Notes under the pieces: generated by a model
Seen by the model: the letters and a program-made list of their open reading frames with translations, nothing else
Told to the model about the DNA's origin: nothing
Databases searched by the model: none
Part shown: one piece after another, positions 49,921 through 58,815 of the stretch
Numbering within the stretch: position 1 is the stretch's first letter
How the letters are laid out: each line of letters starts with the position of its first letter
Program-made: the position numbers and the translations under genes
DNA from: Armatimonadetes bacterium UBA1398
GTDB lineage: Bacteria > Armatimonadota > Zipacnadia > UBA1398
Length of the DNA: 64,000 nucleotides
Reading direction: 5' to 3'
Assembly (NCBI GenBank): GCA_002305165.1
Contig: DBQI01000023.1
Location: 118,916-182,915 of the forward strand

Positions 49921-50148
49921 GGTAGCATCTCCATTCTGCCGCAGTGCCTACCCACCCCGTGCCGCTTCGGACTGCCGCCGCCACACCATTCGCCCGCGAT
50001 GGCGGTTTTCCTAGGGACCCTTGGCCCACCGCCGCTTTGCCCTCACTGTGAGAGGAGGGCGCGCCCTACCCCACGAAGGCACAAGCGTTCGCGACATCTC
50101 GGGTACACAGGCCCCGACGAGATTCCGCTGTCTATGAGGAGCAATGCG

Positions 50149-51222
50149 ATGGCCGACGCCGCTAGAACAGATCGTCCGGGTCTGCCGCCTCTCTCACCCG
50201 AGGTGCTGGCCGATGGACGAGTGACCTTCAGAATCCACGCTCCCGCCGCGAGAGAGGTGCTGGTCTGGGGGGAGTGGGAGGGCCATGAGGTCCCCCTCAC
50301 CAGGGATGAGGATGGTGTCTGGTTCGCCACCATCGGGCCCCTCGTGCCTGACCTCTACGGGTATGGCTTCAGGGTGGATGGCCTGAGCTTGCCCGACCCT
50401 GGGAACACATGGATGAAACCCATGCGGTCGCCCACGACAAGCGTGTTGGAGGTGCCTGGACGGGGCGACCTCCCCCACGACTTCCGCGACGTAGCCCATG
50501 GGGACCTCCGACTGCTGACCTACCGGTCCGGCGCGCTAGGACGGCTACGCCGCCTGCGCGTTTACACCCCACCCGGGTACGACGATAGCGCAGGTCGCTA
50601 CCCAGTGCTCTATCTGCTGCACGGCGCTGGTGACAACGAGGCAACGTGGACCGATCTAGGCCGCGCCCATCTCATCGCTGACAACCTCATCGCCTCAGGC
50701 GCAGCCAAGCCGCTGATCATTGTCATGACGGATGGCCATGCCTACGTAGAGCGCGAGTGGAGCCCCGAGGGCCGCAGGAGGAACATTGACTCTCTGCGGA
50801 GAGACCTCATCGAGGATGTGATCCCTCTCGTTGAGGGGCGCTTCCGAGCCTGCGGCGAGCGGTCAAATCGAGCCATCGCCGGGCTGTCGATGGGTGGCGG
50901 GCAGGCGGTCTCCATCGGTCTCAACCACCTGGAGTTGTTCTCTCATGTCGCGGGATTCAGCTCCTACGTGGGTCCCCCAAGAGAGGCGGTGGCGGCTGCT
51001 CTGGACGCGCCCGAGGCGGTCAACGCCGCTTTGTCCTGCTTCTGGCTGGCCATCGGTGAGGACGACTTCCTACTTGACGACGCCGAGGCGTTCCATCAGG
51101 AGCTGCGTTCGGTAGGTATCGAGCATCACTATCACATTACCAGCGGCGACCATAGCTGGCGGGTATGGCGAAGGTATCTGGCTCAGTTGCTGCCGCTGCT
51201 CTTCGTGGAGGGCCCCGCCTGA
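50149..51222 (+). CDS. CE1/enterochelin-esterase-type esterase with N-terminal E-set domain
   Basis: A 357-residue protein. Residues ~20-110 form an immunoglobulin-like E-set domain (VTFRIHAPAAREVLVWGEWEGHEVPLTR) like that in ferric-enterobactin and feruloyl esterases. The alpha/beta-hydrolase part has VYTPPGYDDSAGRYPVLYLLHGAGDNEATW, the nucleophile elbow G-L-S-M-G-G in AIAGLSMGGGQAVS, and a C-terminal catalytic His in SGDHSWRVWR. No signal peptide is seen. This family deacylates feruloylated or acetylated polysaccharides, or siderophores; with sugar enzymes nearby, a polysaccharide esterase is more likely. ATG 50149 is chosen because GAGGAG lies 7 bases before it; upstream in-frame ATGs have no better site. 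Confidence 0.84.
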   Translation: MADAARTDRPGLPPLSPEVLADGRVTFRIHAPAAREVLVWGEWEGHEVPLTRDEDGVWFATIGPLVPDLYGYGFRVDGLSLPDPGNTWMKPMRSPTTSVLEVPGRGDLPHDFRDVAHGDLRLLTYRSGALGRLRRLRVYTPPGYDDSAGRYPVLYLLHGAGDNEATWTDLGRAHLIADNLIASGAAKPLIIVMTDGHAYVEREWSPEGRRRNIDSLRRDLIEDVIPLVEGRFRACGERSNRAIAGLSMGGGQAVSIGLNHLELFSHVAGFSSYVGPPREAVAAALDAPEAVNAALSCFWLAIGEDDFLLDDAEAFHQELRSVGIEHHYHITSGDHSWRVWRRYLAQLLPLLFVEGPA

Positions 51223-51318
51223 GAGTTCCGAGGCTGTTTCTGGCGCCATCGACGGGGATCTCCCGGAGATGGGTAGCGAGGGAGCAGTGGTCGCCCTCTG
51301 CAACGTGTCGCTGGCGTC

Positions 51319-51873
51319 TTAGGCGCCGGTCTGATCGAAGGCGGAGACGAAGGCTACGGCGGTCTTCTCGTCGATATTGCAGAGCCTCACTTCCGTCACG
51401 CTTGGAGCCGGTTCGCGCTGCAGGAAGGACTCGGCCTCTCGTACGATGATCGCGGCGCAGCGGTCCTTGGGGAACCCGTAGATGCCCGAGCTGATGCCGG
51501 GGATCGAGATGGAACTCAGTCCGAGGCGGTCGGCGGCCTCCAGGGACGACCGCACCCCGGCGGCGAGGAGGTCATCCTCGTCACCGGTACCGCGGTACAC
51601 CGGCCCCACGGCGTGGATCACATAGCGACAGGACAACTCGCCACCCGAAGTGACGGCACATGACCCCGTCGCCACATGGCCGATCGCGTCGGACTCGCGC
51701 TGGATACCGGGGCCGCCTGCTGCCGCGATGGCTCCCGCCACACCGCCACCGTGCTGCAACCACTCGTTGGCCGCGTTGACGATGGCGTCGACGGGCTCGC
51801 GGACCAGGTTTCCTCGAACCACGCGCAGCACGGCGCCAGAAGGGTACCGCCGCTCCCTAAGTATCGTTGCCAC
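51319..51873 (-). CDS. Macro-domain ADP-ribose-binding protein
   Basis: A 184-residue single macro domain. Blocks include VVRGNLVREPVDAIVNAANEWLQHGGGVAGAIAAAGG, the ribose-contacting Asn-rich loop, and VIHAVGP, then SISIPGISSGIYGFPKDRCAAIIV, the diphosphate loop. Proteins of this kind hydrolyse O-acetyl-ADP-ribose or remove ADP-ribose from proteins in the cytoplasm. The conserved Asn and Gly residues are intact, so activity is plausible. For the start I use GTG 51873, 9 bases after GGAGG; ATG 51879 is also in frame. It is convergent with the esterase gene, with 96 bases between. It is monocistronic here. Confidence 0.88.
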   Translation of the reverse strand: MATILRERRYPSGAVLRVVRGNLVREPVDAIVNAANEWLQHGGGVAGAIAAAGGPGIQRESDAIGHVATGSCAVTSGGELSCRYVIHAVGPVYRGTGDEDDLLAAGVRSSLEAADRLGLSSISIPGISSGIYGFPKDRCAAIIVREAESFLQREPAPSVTEVRLCNIDEKTAVAFVSAFDQTGA

Positions 51874-51972
51874 AAGCATCAACCTCCAGTCGAATGTCTA
51901 TCGCCAGGGGCCTCCGCAGTCGGTCGGAGGACTCTCCCCGAGAGACCGTGAAACGACTCTGTAGTCCTCCAT

Positions 51973-54282
51973 GTGGGGGTTCGCGTGACGCTGCTCGTAC
52001 TCCTCAGCCTAGTCTGCGCCTTTCCCGGTGACCTTGAGACCCCGGGCGACCGCGACCGACTCGCGCTCGAAGGGCGAGCGGAATGGTTCCGGCCCCTGCC
52101 CTGGACGCGCATCGAGGCCCGGTTCGTGACCGGCCAGCACCTGGGTGTCGTCGTCAGACTGGTGCCTGACGGAGGGACCGCCTGGTTTCGGGGGCCGGTC
52201 GGAGGGCTTTCGGTTGGTAACCCCGGCCTCACCGCCGAGCGCGGCTCCACTCAAGTCAGTGGGTGGGGGAGCCATCATTGGGAAGCGGTCGAGATCGCCG
52301 AGGGGGGAGCCATTCGGCTCACGGACACAGGCCGTGGCAATCCGGCCGGCCTCTACCAGGTGGTGCCCGTGCCGGCAATGACAGAACAGTCCACCGCTGT
52401 CTGGGCCGCGTGTCTGGGCGTTGGGCATCGAGCCAGGCTCGAGGTGCTTCCCGCCACCGACGAGGAAGTGATCAGCGGCATGTGGGATGGGTCGGCGCGC
52501 CAGCCCCTAGCGTCCGTGGTGGCCCTTGGCCGCCCCCTGGACCAGACCCTCGGCGAAACCGCTCTGCGTCTATCGGGCGGCGCGATCGCGTCCACAGAGA
52601 CCGTTGCGCCCGCCGGACGCGCTATCCAGGTCGGGTGCGTGGCCCGCAGCGACTCGGGCCGGGCCACCCTCACCCTCGCCGTGAGGTCGAGCGATGGTGC
52701 TCTGCTCGCCTCCCGCCGGGCGGTCTTGCAGCCTGAGTGGGGACGCGCTCCAGCCCTCGTCGCTTGGTTGCCTGAGGGCACGACCGGCGTGACGGTATCC
52801 TGGTCCTCGGGACAATCCCCGCTCTCGATCGACAACCTGTATGTGGGGCCCGTGCTCCGCGACTTCTCCCCTGCAGGATTCGCGGATCTGTCGGAGGGCA
52901 TCGCCGTGGACGGCCCGTTGCGCATAGCGATCGATCAGGCTGTGGGAGGTGAGGCGATCGAGACCTACGCGCGGGAGTTGGCGCGAGACCTCGCCTGGGG
53001 AGCCCCGCTCGAGGGTCCGCTCGCCGAGGTGACCGTTCAAGCCGACCCGACGCTCCCCCCTCAGTCATACCGTGTCGTGAACGACGGGGCGGCCGCCATG
53101 CCGCAGATCATGGTGGCAGACTCAGCGGCGGCGGCCTACGCGTTGGATGACCTTCGCGGCCTGGTGGCGTTCCAGGGATCCCGTGCCATGCTCATGACCG
53201 CGGCATTCGAAGGTGGACCAATCATTCCCTGGCGAGGGGCCGTACTGTCTGAACCTGTGCCCACCCAGGTCTCCCGGTCCGTGGCAGCCCTCGCCTCGGC
53301 TCGCTTCTCTCACGTGCTGCTTGCGACGAGCCTGTGGGGGCGTCTGGGCGATGCCCAAGCCTTGCGGAGAGCCGGCGCGCTCGAAGCCGAGGTGGTCCGC
53401 CACGGCATGGCGCCCGTGCCCGTGCTGCGCATGTGGGGCGAGAGCTTGCTGCGCGACCGGCCAATGCTCGCCGTCACGTCCGAGGCTACTGAGACACTCC
53501 AGCTCCGGGAGCTCCGCCCCACCCTCCTGTCCCACTCCAACACCGTTATTACCGACCTCAAGGGCATCCGCGTCACTTCAGAGGACGAGCGAGTGATCTA
53601 CGTCGATGGCGAGGACTACGTTGTGATCCCGGGCATCACCGCCTTCGGCGATGAGGGCTACCGTCCGACGAACGCGCCGTGGGGCATCGCACGGGCGGCC
53701 ACGGGACGGATCGCGGATGGCCAGAAGGTGCGAGTGACGCACCAGTACGTGGCTGACGCGGGCACCCCGAGGGTGTCTCCGGATCTAGCTGAACCCGAGG
53801 TGCATCAAGCCCTGATGGACGACTTGCGTCGCATCCAGTTGCAGGCGGGACCCACCATGGTCGTCCTTGACGCTGGCCCCTTGGGCGCCACGGGCGACCC
53901 GTCCGATCTGCTCTCCTTGGTCCGCTCTCTCGCCCTCACCGCCGCCAAGGAGTGGCCTGGGATGCTGCTGGTGGCCCCGTCGGAAGTGATCCTGCGCCCA
54001 GGCAGCGACACGGCGTCGAAGCTGCGGCAGCTCCCTCGCACGTGCGTTATCCTCATGCGCGGGGATGACCCTGCGATGTTCCGTGAACTGTCCGCGCGCG
54101 GGCACCGGGTGCTCGTATCTGTCGGCGCAGACCCAGCCACGGTGGCGCGGGCCGCGTCACGGGTGCGCGCATGGGAGGAGGCCGGCGCAGGCGCCATGGG
54201 AGTGGCCGTTGATCTGCCCGAGGCGGGGCCGCCTCTAGTCGAGTTCGAAGCCGGTCGCGCGGCGTGGATCGGAGAGCCGTAG
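51973..54282 (+). CDS. Unrecognised exported protein, GH20-like layout without catalytic pair
   Basis: A 769-residue protein I do not recognise with certainty. The N-terminus is hydrophobic (LLVLLSLVCAF), which suggests export. The first ~300 residues are beta-rich. Residues ~330-420 resemble the GH20b domain: a region rich in Ala-Gly-Asp followed by DSAAAAYALDDLRGLV. A segment beginning IPWRGAVLSEPVPTQVSRSVAALASARFSHVLL then looks like the first strands of a TIM barrel. I could not find the Asp-Glu catalytic pair (D-E in H-x-G-x-D-E) of hexosaminidases, so it may be inactive or of a different fold. GTG 51973 is the earliest start; GTG 51985 would be reasonable too. It ends 7 bases before the convergent respiratory genes. 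Confidence 0.5.
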   Translation: MGVRVTLLVLLSLVCAFPGDLETPGDRDRLALEGRAEWFRPLPWTRIEARFVTGQHLGVVVRLVPDGGTAWFRGPVGGLSVGNPGLTAERGSTQVSGWGSHHWEAVEIAEGGAIRLTDTGRGNPAGLYQVVPVPAMTEQSTAVWAACLGVGHRARLEVLPATDEEVISGMWDGSARQPLASVVALGRPLDQTLGETALRLSGGAIASTETVAPAGRAIQVGCVARSDSGRATLTLAVRSSDGALLASRRAVLQPEWGRAPALVAWLPEGTTGVTVSWSSGQSPLSIDNLYVGPVLRDFSPAGFADLSEGIAVDGPLRIAIDQAVGGEAIETYARELARDLAWGAPLEGPLAEVTVQADPTLPPQSYRVVNDGAAAMPQIMVADSAAAAYALDDLRGLVAFQGSRAMLMTAAFEGGPIIPWRGAVLSEPVPTQVSRSVAALASARFSHVLLATSLWGRLGDAQALRRAGALEAEVVRHGMAPVPVLRMWGESLLRDRPMLAVTSEATETLQLRELRPTLLSHSNTVITDLKGIRVTSEDERVIYVDGEDYVVIPGITAFGDEGYRPTNAPWGIARAATGRIADGQKVRVTHQYVADAGTPRVSPDLAEPEVHQALMDDLRRIQLQAGPTMVVLDAGPLGATGDPSDLLSLVRSLALTAAKEWPGMLLVAPSEVILRPGSDTASKLRQLPRTCVILMRGDDPAMFRELSARGHRVLVSVGADPATVARAASRVRAWEEAGAGAMGVAVDLPEAGPPLVEFEAGRAAWIGEP

Positions 54283-54289
54283 GGTCGCG

Positions 54290-55753
54290 TCAGTCCTGCG
54301 CCTCAGGCTCTGCCGGAGCGACACTCTCGTCCTCGGTGAGGCCTTCCTTCTTCAGATAGGCTCGGCGGGCTACGGTGGTATCCTCGAACAGGTAGTCACC
54401 CAGCGCCGCGATCTCGTCAGCAGTCCCCACCAGAGGAGGCATGTACCGGTTGTAGGGTGAGTCCTCCGGCCGTTCATGGAGCATCGTCAGAATGCTCTGG
54501 ATGCCGTCGCGATCGCGGCTCGCAAGCAGCCTGCGCGTCGACCGGTACCCATCGCGTGTGTGGCATGCCAGGCACTGGCCGCGGTACATCAGCTCACCCC
54601 GCTCGAGTTGGTAGGACTCAGACGAGACGGGCGACGCCCAGGCCTGCGCCTCTGCCGGGCGGACCCAAGGAGAGTTGGCGAGGTAGGACGCCGTCCTCTC
54701 CTCCGGCGTATCGACTGCGGCCTCGAACAACCCGTTCGAGTACATGTAGCCGCGCACGATGTAGGGCTTGCGCAGCATCTCGCGGGCCATCTCCGACGCG
54801 CCCGTTGTCAGGAGGGCTAGCCCAATGACGGCGAGGGCATGGCTCAGTCTGAGATGCCGCGCATCGCGCCAGACGAGAAGCAGCACGATAGGGGCTATCG
54901 TGGCACTGCCCACCGCGGCGTAGAGTGCCGCCCGAGTCACTTGGGTGAATGCCCCGACCCCGGCGCCTCCCACCCCGAGCGCCAGGATCTCTCGAGCCCC
55001 TTCGGGCAGCGCGGCGACGAACCAGCCCATGGCGATGGGCATGAGGACGAACCCCGGAAGCACCCAGCGGGAGGACCAACGCGCGAAGCTCTCCTTCAGA
55101 TCTGCATGCTTGGCGCCATCCAGTAGGCTGACGGTCACCAAGGCATAGGTTCCGGCCAGGGAGATGGCAACCAGGGCACGCGCGATGAGGCTGGGCCAGT
55201 ACTCGGCATTGAAGAAGGCGGGCCAGAGCGTGCGGACCTCGTCACCGGTCCCCGCAGCATCGAGCCACGCGCCGGCGGGGGTGAGCATGAAGGCGAGGAT
55301 CCCGTTGATGATGATGAGCGTCCACAGGGAGCTGACCGCGTACACCCATCCCACAGCGAGGTGCAGCTTGTCGGAGACACGATCCCACGTGTAGTAGTAG
55401 ACGGCCGCTGCCGTGATCTCCACGAGGAAGAAGACCCACTCGATGGCCCAGACGAAGACGAAGTTGTGTATGAGCGCGCTCGTCCCAGCTGGGCTACCAA
55501 GGCCGATAGAGAACCAGATCCCGACGCCAGTGACGGTTCCAGCGGCCGCGGTCAGCACGAGGAAGAAGCGCGAGTGGCGCTTGAGCAGGGGCATCCACTC
55601 AGCGCGGCCCTGGGCCAAGGCCCTCCGCTCTGCCATGGGGAGAAAGAGCCCGCCGCCCACCGCAAAGTGCGAGATCAGGACGTGGATGATCGCGATGATC
55701 GCGATGACCCACGCCCCGCCTAAAACAGGAACGTCCCAGACCGGGTAGTTCAT
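54290..55753 (-). CDS. CydA-like membrane protein with C-terminal cytochrome c domain
   Basis: A 487-residue protein with about nine membrane helices and a C-terminal soluble domain. The first helix has two His (IIHVLISHFAVGGGLF), similar to the CydA region that ligates haem. A helix containing AIEWVFFLVEI has two Glu in about the place of the CydA haem-d glutamates, but their spacing is seven rather than eight residues, so identity is not certain. The C-terminal region carries C-L-A-C-H, one haem c site, which is periplasmic by topology. Such a fused subunit belongs to the cytochrome bd superfamily but may accept electrons from a c-type donor, not quinol. It is the last gene of the four-gene leftward respiratory module, 28 bases after cytochrome b. 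Confidence 0.78.
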   Translation of the reverse strand: MNYPVWDVPVLGGAWVIAIIAIIHVLISHFAVGGGLFLPMAERRALAQGRAEWMPLLKRHSRFFLVLTAAAGTVTGVGIWFSIGLGSPAGTSALIHNFVFVWAIEWVFFLVEITAAAVYYYTWDRVSDKLHLAVGWVYAVSSLWTLIIINGILAFMLTPAGAWLDAAGTGDEVRTLWPAFFNAEYWPSLIARALVAISLAGTYALVTVSLLDGAKHADLKESFARWSSRWVLPGFVLMPIAMGWFVAALPEGAREILALGVGGAGVGAFTQVTRAALYAAVGSATIAPIVLLLVWRDARHLRLSHALAVIGLALLTTGASEMAREMLRKPYIVRGYMYSNGLFEAAVDTPEERTASYLANSPWVRPAEAQAWASPVSSESYQLERGELMYRGQCLACHTRDGYRSTRRLLASRDRDGIQSILTMLHERPEDSPYNRYMPPLVGTADEIAALGDYLFEDTTVARRAYLKKEGLTEDESVAPAEPEAQD

Positions 55754-55781
55754 CGGTCATGCCCCTTCATGCGGCTCAGGG

Positions 55782-56885
55782 TCATAGCCCCGCATACCCC
55801 CAGATGGTCAGTGCCAGCAAGCCGATGAGCGCGATCAGAGCTAGCCATGTCGCGTGGCGAGCGCGGACACCACTCTGGCTGGTGTTGTCATAGAGCGGCA
55901 GCAGTCCCCACAGCACCCCACCCAGGGTGAATAGGCCGATGCCCAGGATCTCACCCAGGTACCCAGGTATCCACTCCCCCAGGACCTTCAAGACCTGGAA
56001 CTGCGACATGAAGTACCACTCAGGGTGTATCCCCTCGGGCGCCGATGCGAGAGGATCTGCGGGCTTACCTAGCTGCCATGGGAAGACGAATGCCATGACA
56101 CACAGCACGTTGAAGCAGATGAGCCACATCACGAGGTCCTGAGTGGCGAAGTTGGGGAAGAAGGGGATAGAGCGGCGCTCCCGCTCCGGCCGAGCCTCCT
56201 CGCTCGGAGGCACGGCGCTGCCGTGCTTCATGATGAGCGCCAGATGCACCCCCAGGATTCCCATGAACACGAGGGGGAGCACGAAGACATGCAGCGCGAA
56301 GAAGCGCTGCACCGTTACCGTGCTGACCTCGGGGCCCCCCTGCACAATGTTCGCGATCAGGGCGCCTACACCGGGCAGGCTCCGTGGTATCTCGAGTCCG
56401 ACCGCTGTGGCGAAATAGGAGAGTTCGTCCCACGGTAGCAGGTAGCCACTGAAGCCGAAGACCAGCACGAGGCCCATCAAGGCGAGACCTGTCCACCAGC
56501 CGAACTCCCGCGGTCGGCGGTACGCCTTCATGAACGCCACGGAAAACATGTGCACGAACACGGCAAACACCATCAGGTTGGCGGCCCATGAGTGCAACGA
56601 ACGCACGAACCAGCCAAACTGGATGTCGTAGGTGATGCTTCGGACGCTATCGTACGCTTCGGGCCCCGGCCGGTAGTAGATGAGCAGCAACACCCCGGTG
56701 ATGGCCTGGACGATGAAGAGCAGAAGGGAGATGCCGCCCCAGAAGTACCAAAAGGTGTGCCGATGCAGCGGCACGGTCTTCTTCTCGGCGATCGCCCAGA
56801 TCGAGCTCAGTGCGAGGCGCTCGTCACACCAGTTCCACACTCGAGCCCCCAGGGCGCTAAGCCCGGCGGATGACGACTTTGCCAT
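55782..56885 (-). CDS. Cytochrome b with fused b6 and subunit-IV-like parts
   Basis: A 367-residue membrane protein. Helix B carries His pairs for two b haems: LHSWAANLMVFAVFVH and, in a later helix, LHVFVLPLVFMGILGVH. The Qo site motif P-E-W-Y occurs in HPEWYFMSQF, so the C-terminal (subunit IV) part is fused to the b6 part. Eight or so membrane helices follow from this. It works with the Rieske protein to oxidise quinol. The start is ATG 56885, inside the end of the Rieske gene, with GGAGAGG 7 bases upstream; an in-frame ATG at 57065 would extend into unrelated arginine-rich sequence. Confidence 0.88.
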   Translation of the reverse strand: MAKSSSAGLSALGARVWNWCDERLALSSIWAIAEKKTVPLHRHTFWYFWGGISLLLFIVQAITGVLLLIYYRPGPEAYDSVRSITYDIQFGWFVRSLHSWAANLMVFAVFVHMFSVAFMKAYRRPREFGWWTGLALMGLVLVFGFSGYLLPWDELSYFATAVGLEIPRSLPGVGALIANIVQGGPEVSTVTVQRFFALHVFVLPLVFMGILGVHLALIMKHGSAVPPSEEARPERERRSIPFFPNFATQDLVMWLICFNVLCVMAFVFPWQLGKPADPLASAPEGIHPEWYFMSQFQVLKVLGEWIPGYLGEILGIGLFTLGGVLWGLLPLYDNTSQSGVRARHATWLALIALIGLLALTIWGYAGL

Positions 56886-57366
56886 CGAGCCTCTCCACAT
56901 TGAACTCCTCCAGGGGCCTGGGCGGCGGGCCCGAGACATTCTGACCAGTCCGGGGATCGTAGACTCCTCCGTGGCACGCGCAATAGATGCGATCCTGGTC
57001 CGCCTGGTAGGCAACCGTGCAGCCCAGATGCGTGCATACGGCGCTGAAACAGACCATCGTGTCATCGTCGTGTCGAATGAGGATCGCCTTGCGGGCTCCG
57101 AACTGGAGAATCGTGGCGGATCCAGCGGCAGGAAGCTCCTCCTCCGGCAGTTCCATCTCCGTGACCTTCGCCAGCTCGGCGGCCTCCTCGGCGGGGTCAG
57201 CGAGATAGCGGTACACGGGGTAGCCCAAGGCGCCCGCGTAGGCAGCTGCCGCAGCGCCCAGGCCGCCCCAGATCAGCTTGCGCCGAGTCAGGTCGGCGGG
57301 CATAACGCCCTCTTCCGATCCCGCCTCAGGCGGCGTGGTTGGACTCTTCCTCTCGTCCTTTGGCAT
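56857..57366 (-). CDS. Rieske [2Fe-2S] iron-sulfur protein
   Basis: A 169-residue protein with an N-terminal membrane anchor (LIWGGLGAAAAAYAGALGYPVY, residues ~30-52) and a Rieske domain. The cluster ligands are C111-T-H113-L-G-C116 and C129-A-C131-H132, with the usual second Cys of each loop forming the disulfide that stabilises the fold. It passes electrons from quinol in the b subunit to a c-type acceptor. The gene overlaps its upstream CydA-like gene by 41 bases and its downstream cytochrome b by 29 bases, which implies tight coupling of all subunits. Confidence 0.92.
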   Translation of the reverse strand: MPKDERKSPTTPPEAGSEEGVMPADLTRRKLIWGGLGAAAAAYAGALGYPVYRYLADPAEEAAELAKVTEMELPEEELPAAGSATILQFGARKAILIRHDDDTMVCFSAVCTHLGCTVAYQADQDRIYCACHGGVYDPRTGQNVSGPPPRPLEEFNVERLDGKVVIRRA

Positions 57367-58477
57367 AGCCCCTATGCTCTCCCTCAGCCTTCAGCATGGT
57401 CCTGATCAGCCAGCCCACTGCCACCAACCCGCCGGCAAAGACCACCAGGAATGTCACCACGATGGACCAGTTCGGATTGACCTCGCGGGCCCACACGCTG
57501 TAACCGAACCGATTGAGACTCAGATCGCGGATACCGTCTCGCACGAGGACCCAGGACGCCACCTGGAGATAGACAAGTAACGATGCCAGGGCCGTGAGCT
57601 TCCAGCCCCCCGTTCGTTCCCTCCAGGAGGCATAGCCAGCCACGAAGGCGACCACCAGGATCAGCGCCAGCCACACCGTGCGTGCAGCCCCATAGAGCGC
57701 GCTGCCGCCGAGCGCCGCCGTCACCTCTGCTGGCTGCGTCGACAGCACCCATGCGGCGACAGGAAGGAGGAGACCCGCGAACAGGGCGCCCGCGAGCGCT
57801 CCCCACTGCTGCAGGAATGTTCCTACGGCACGGTCTCTCACCGCCGTTGCCCCCATGAGTGCGACAGCGACACCAGCGGCCATGAGCGAGGCGACAACCA
57901 TGTAAGTCCAGCGCGGCCAGATTGTAGGATCGCCCGATGCAAGATGGGCGCCCAGCGGACTGAGCCGATACACCTCCAGCCAGGCATCCGGGCGTAGCAT
58001 CAGCGTCATGTTGTTCACATATATCAGAGCGATCTTCGCGACGAGGCCAAGCCCGATCAGGGTTATCCACCAGTAGACGCGCCCCTCGGCGGAGCGGCGC
58101 TCGGCCGTGTAGAGCAACGAGTACAGAACCACCAGCAGCGCAATGACGCTGATCCAGAGAAGCCCGATGAGTACGCTGCTCGTGTACAGCGCTTGACCGT
58201 ACAGCACCTGTGTGAAGAGCAGAGGGGGCACGCCTAGGTTGATGACATAGGCCATCACTACTGGCAGACGGCGGACCACTTGGCGAGCTGCCGGGACGAG
58301 GACGTCGGCGCCGCCCCTCCGTCGGCCGGCGATCCCCCACACCGTGCCGAGGACCAGCCCTCCGATCAGAAGGTGCACGGCTGTAAAGTGCAGACTGAGC
58401 GTGAGCAGTAGGAGCAGTTTGAAGAGCCAGATGGGTGCCAGAATGGGTATGGGCTCAACCGCGGGGAACTGGTCCAT
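57326..58477 (-). CDS. CydA-like multi-helix membrane protein without haem-d glutamates
   Basis: A 383-residue protein with about nine or ten predicted helices. An early helix has LTLSLHFTAVHLLIGGLVLG, matching the CydA first-helix His region. A later pair of helices reads VLYGQALYTSSVLIGLLWISVIALLVVLYSLLYTAERRS, which has none of the membrane glutamates seen in oxygen-reducing CydA. It is thus a CydA-like but probably non-catalytic partner, or a quinol-binding/structural subunit. The start at ATG 58477 (MDQFPAVEP) has a purine-rich GAGAAGG-like sequence upstream; the frame extends to 58603 without better support. It is the first gene of the respiratory module. Confidence 0.72.
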   Translation of the reverse strand: MDQFPAVEPIPILAPIWLFKLLLLLTLSLHFTAVHLLIGGLVLGTVWGIAGRRRGGADVLVPAARQVVRRLPVVMAYVINLGVPPLLFTQVLYGQALYTSSVLIGLLWISVIALLVVLYSLLYTAERRSAEGRVYWWITLIGLGLVAKIALIYVNNMTLMLRPDAWLEVYRLSPLGAHLASGDPTIWPRWTYMVVASLMAAGVAVALMGATAVRDRAVGTFLQQWGALAGALFAGLLLPVAAWVLSTQPAEVTAALGGSALYGAARTVWLALILVVAFVAGYASWRERTGGWKLTALASLLVYLQVASWVLVRDGIRDLSLNRFGYSVWAREVNPNWSIVVTFLVVFAGGLVAVGWLIRTMLKAEGEHRGYAKGREEESNHAA

Positions 58478-58815
58478 GGCCGACTCTCGCCTTCTCTGGT
58501 GCGGTCTCTCGCGGTCAGGGGTGTTGGTCCTGGTTCTGTAGGCCGCCCTCCCCACGCGACCCGGGATTCGCGGCCCCATACCGCCGTCCTCCATCCTGCG
58601 CAATCGGGTCGCGGCAGGATGACCAAGGCGCTACCGGGAACCCTCCGTCGGCGGGATGTGAGGTGCTCACGGAACTCGAGAAGCCCGAGCACCACCTGGT
58701 ATTCCAGGGCAAGCCACGAGGCGTTCCTCGCACTCCCGAGGGCTTGGCCGGCGCAGAGCCAGGGGCCTGTGTGAACTGCCTCACCCGCCCGCGCACGGTA
58801 TGGAGGAGGTCTCTT
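58478..58815. promoter_or_regulatory. Divergent intergenic region with two dyads
   Basis: This 338-base gap separates the respiratory module (leftward) from the secreted glycosidase (rightward) and holds no gene. GGTGCTC (58662-58668) is complementary to GAGCACC (58687-58693), and immediately after it CCTGG-TATT-CCAGG occupies 58695-58708. These could be operator or RNA structures. No clear -35/-10 pair was found on either strand. The GGAGGAGG at 58802-58809 belongs to the downstream gene. Confidence 0.35.

Noticed and set aside
58435..58815. Upstream extension of the large secreted glycosidase to GTG 58435
   Set aside because: ATG 58816 has a strong GGAGGAGG and begins a clean signal peptide; the extension would overlap the first respiratory gene.
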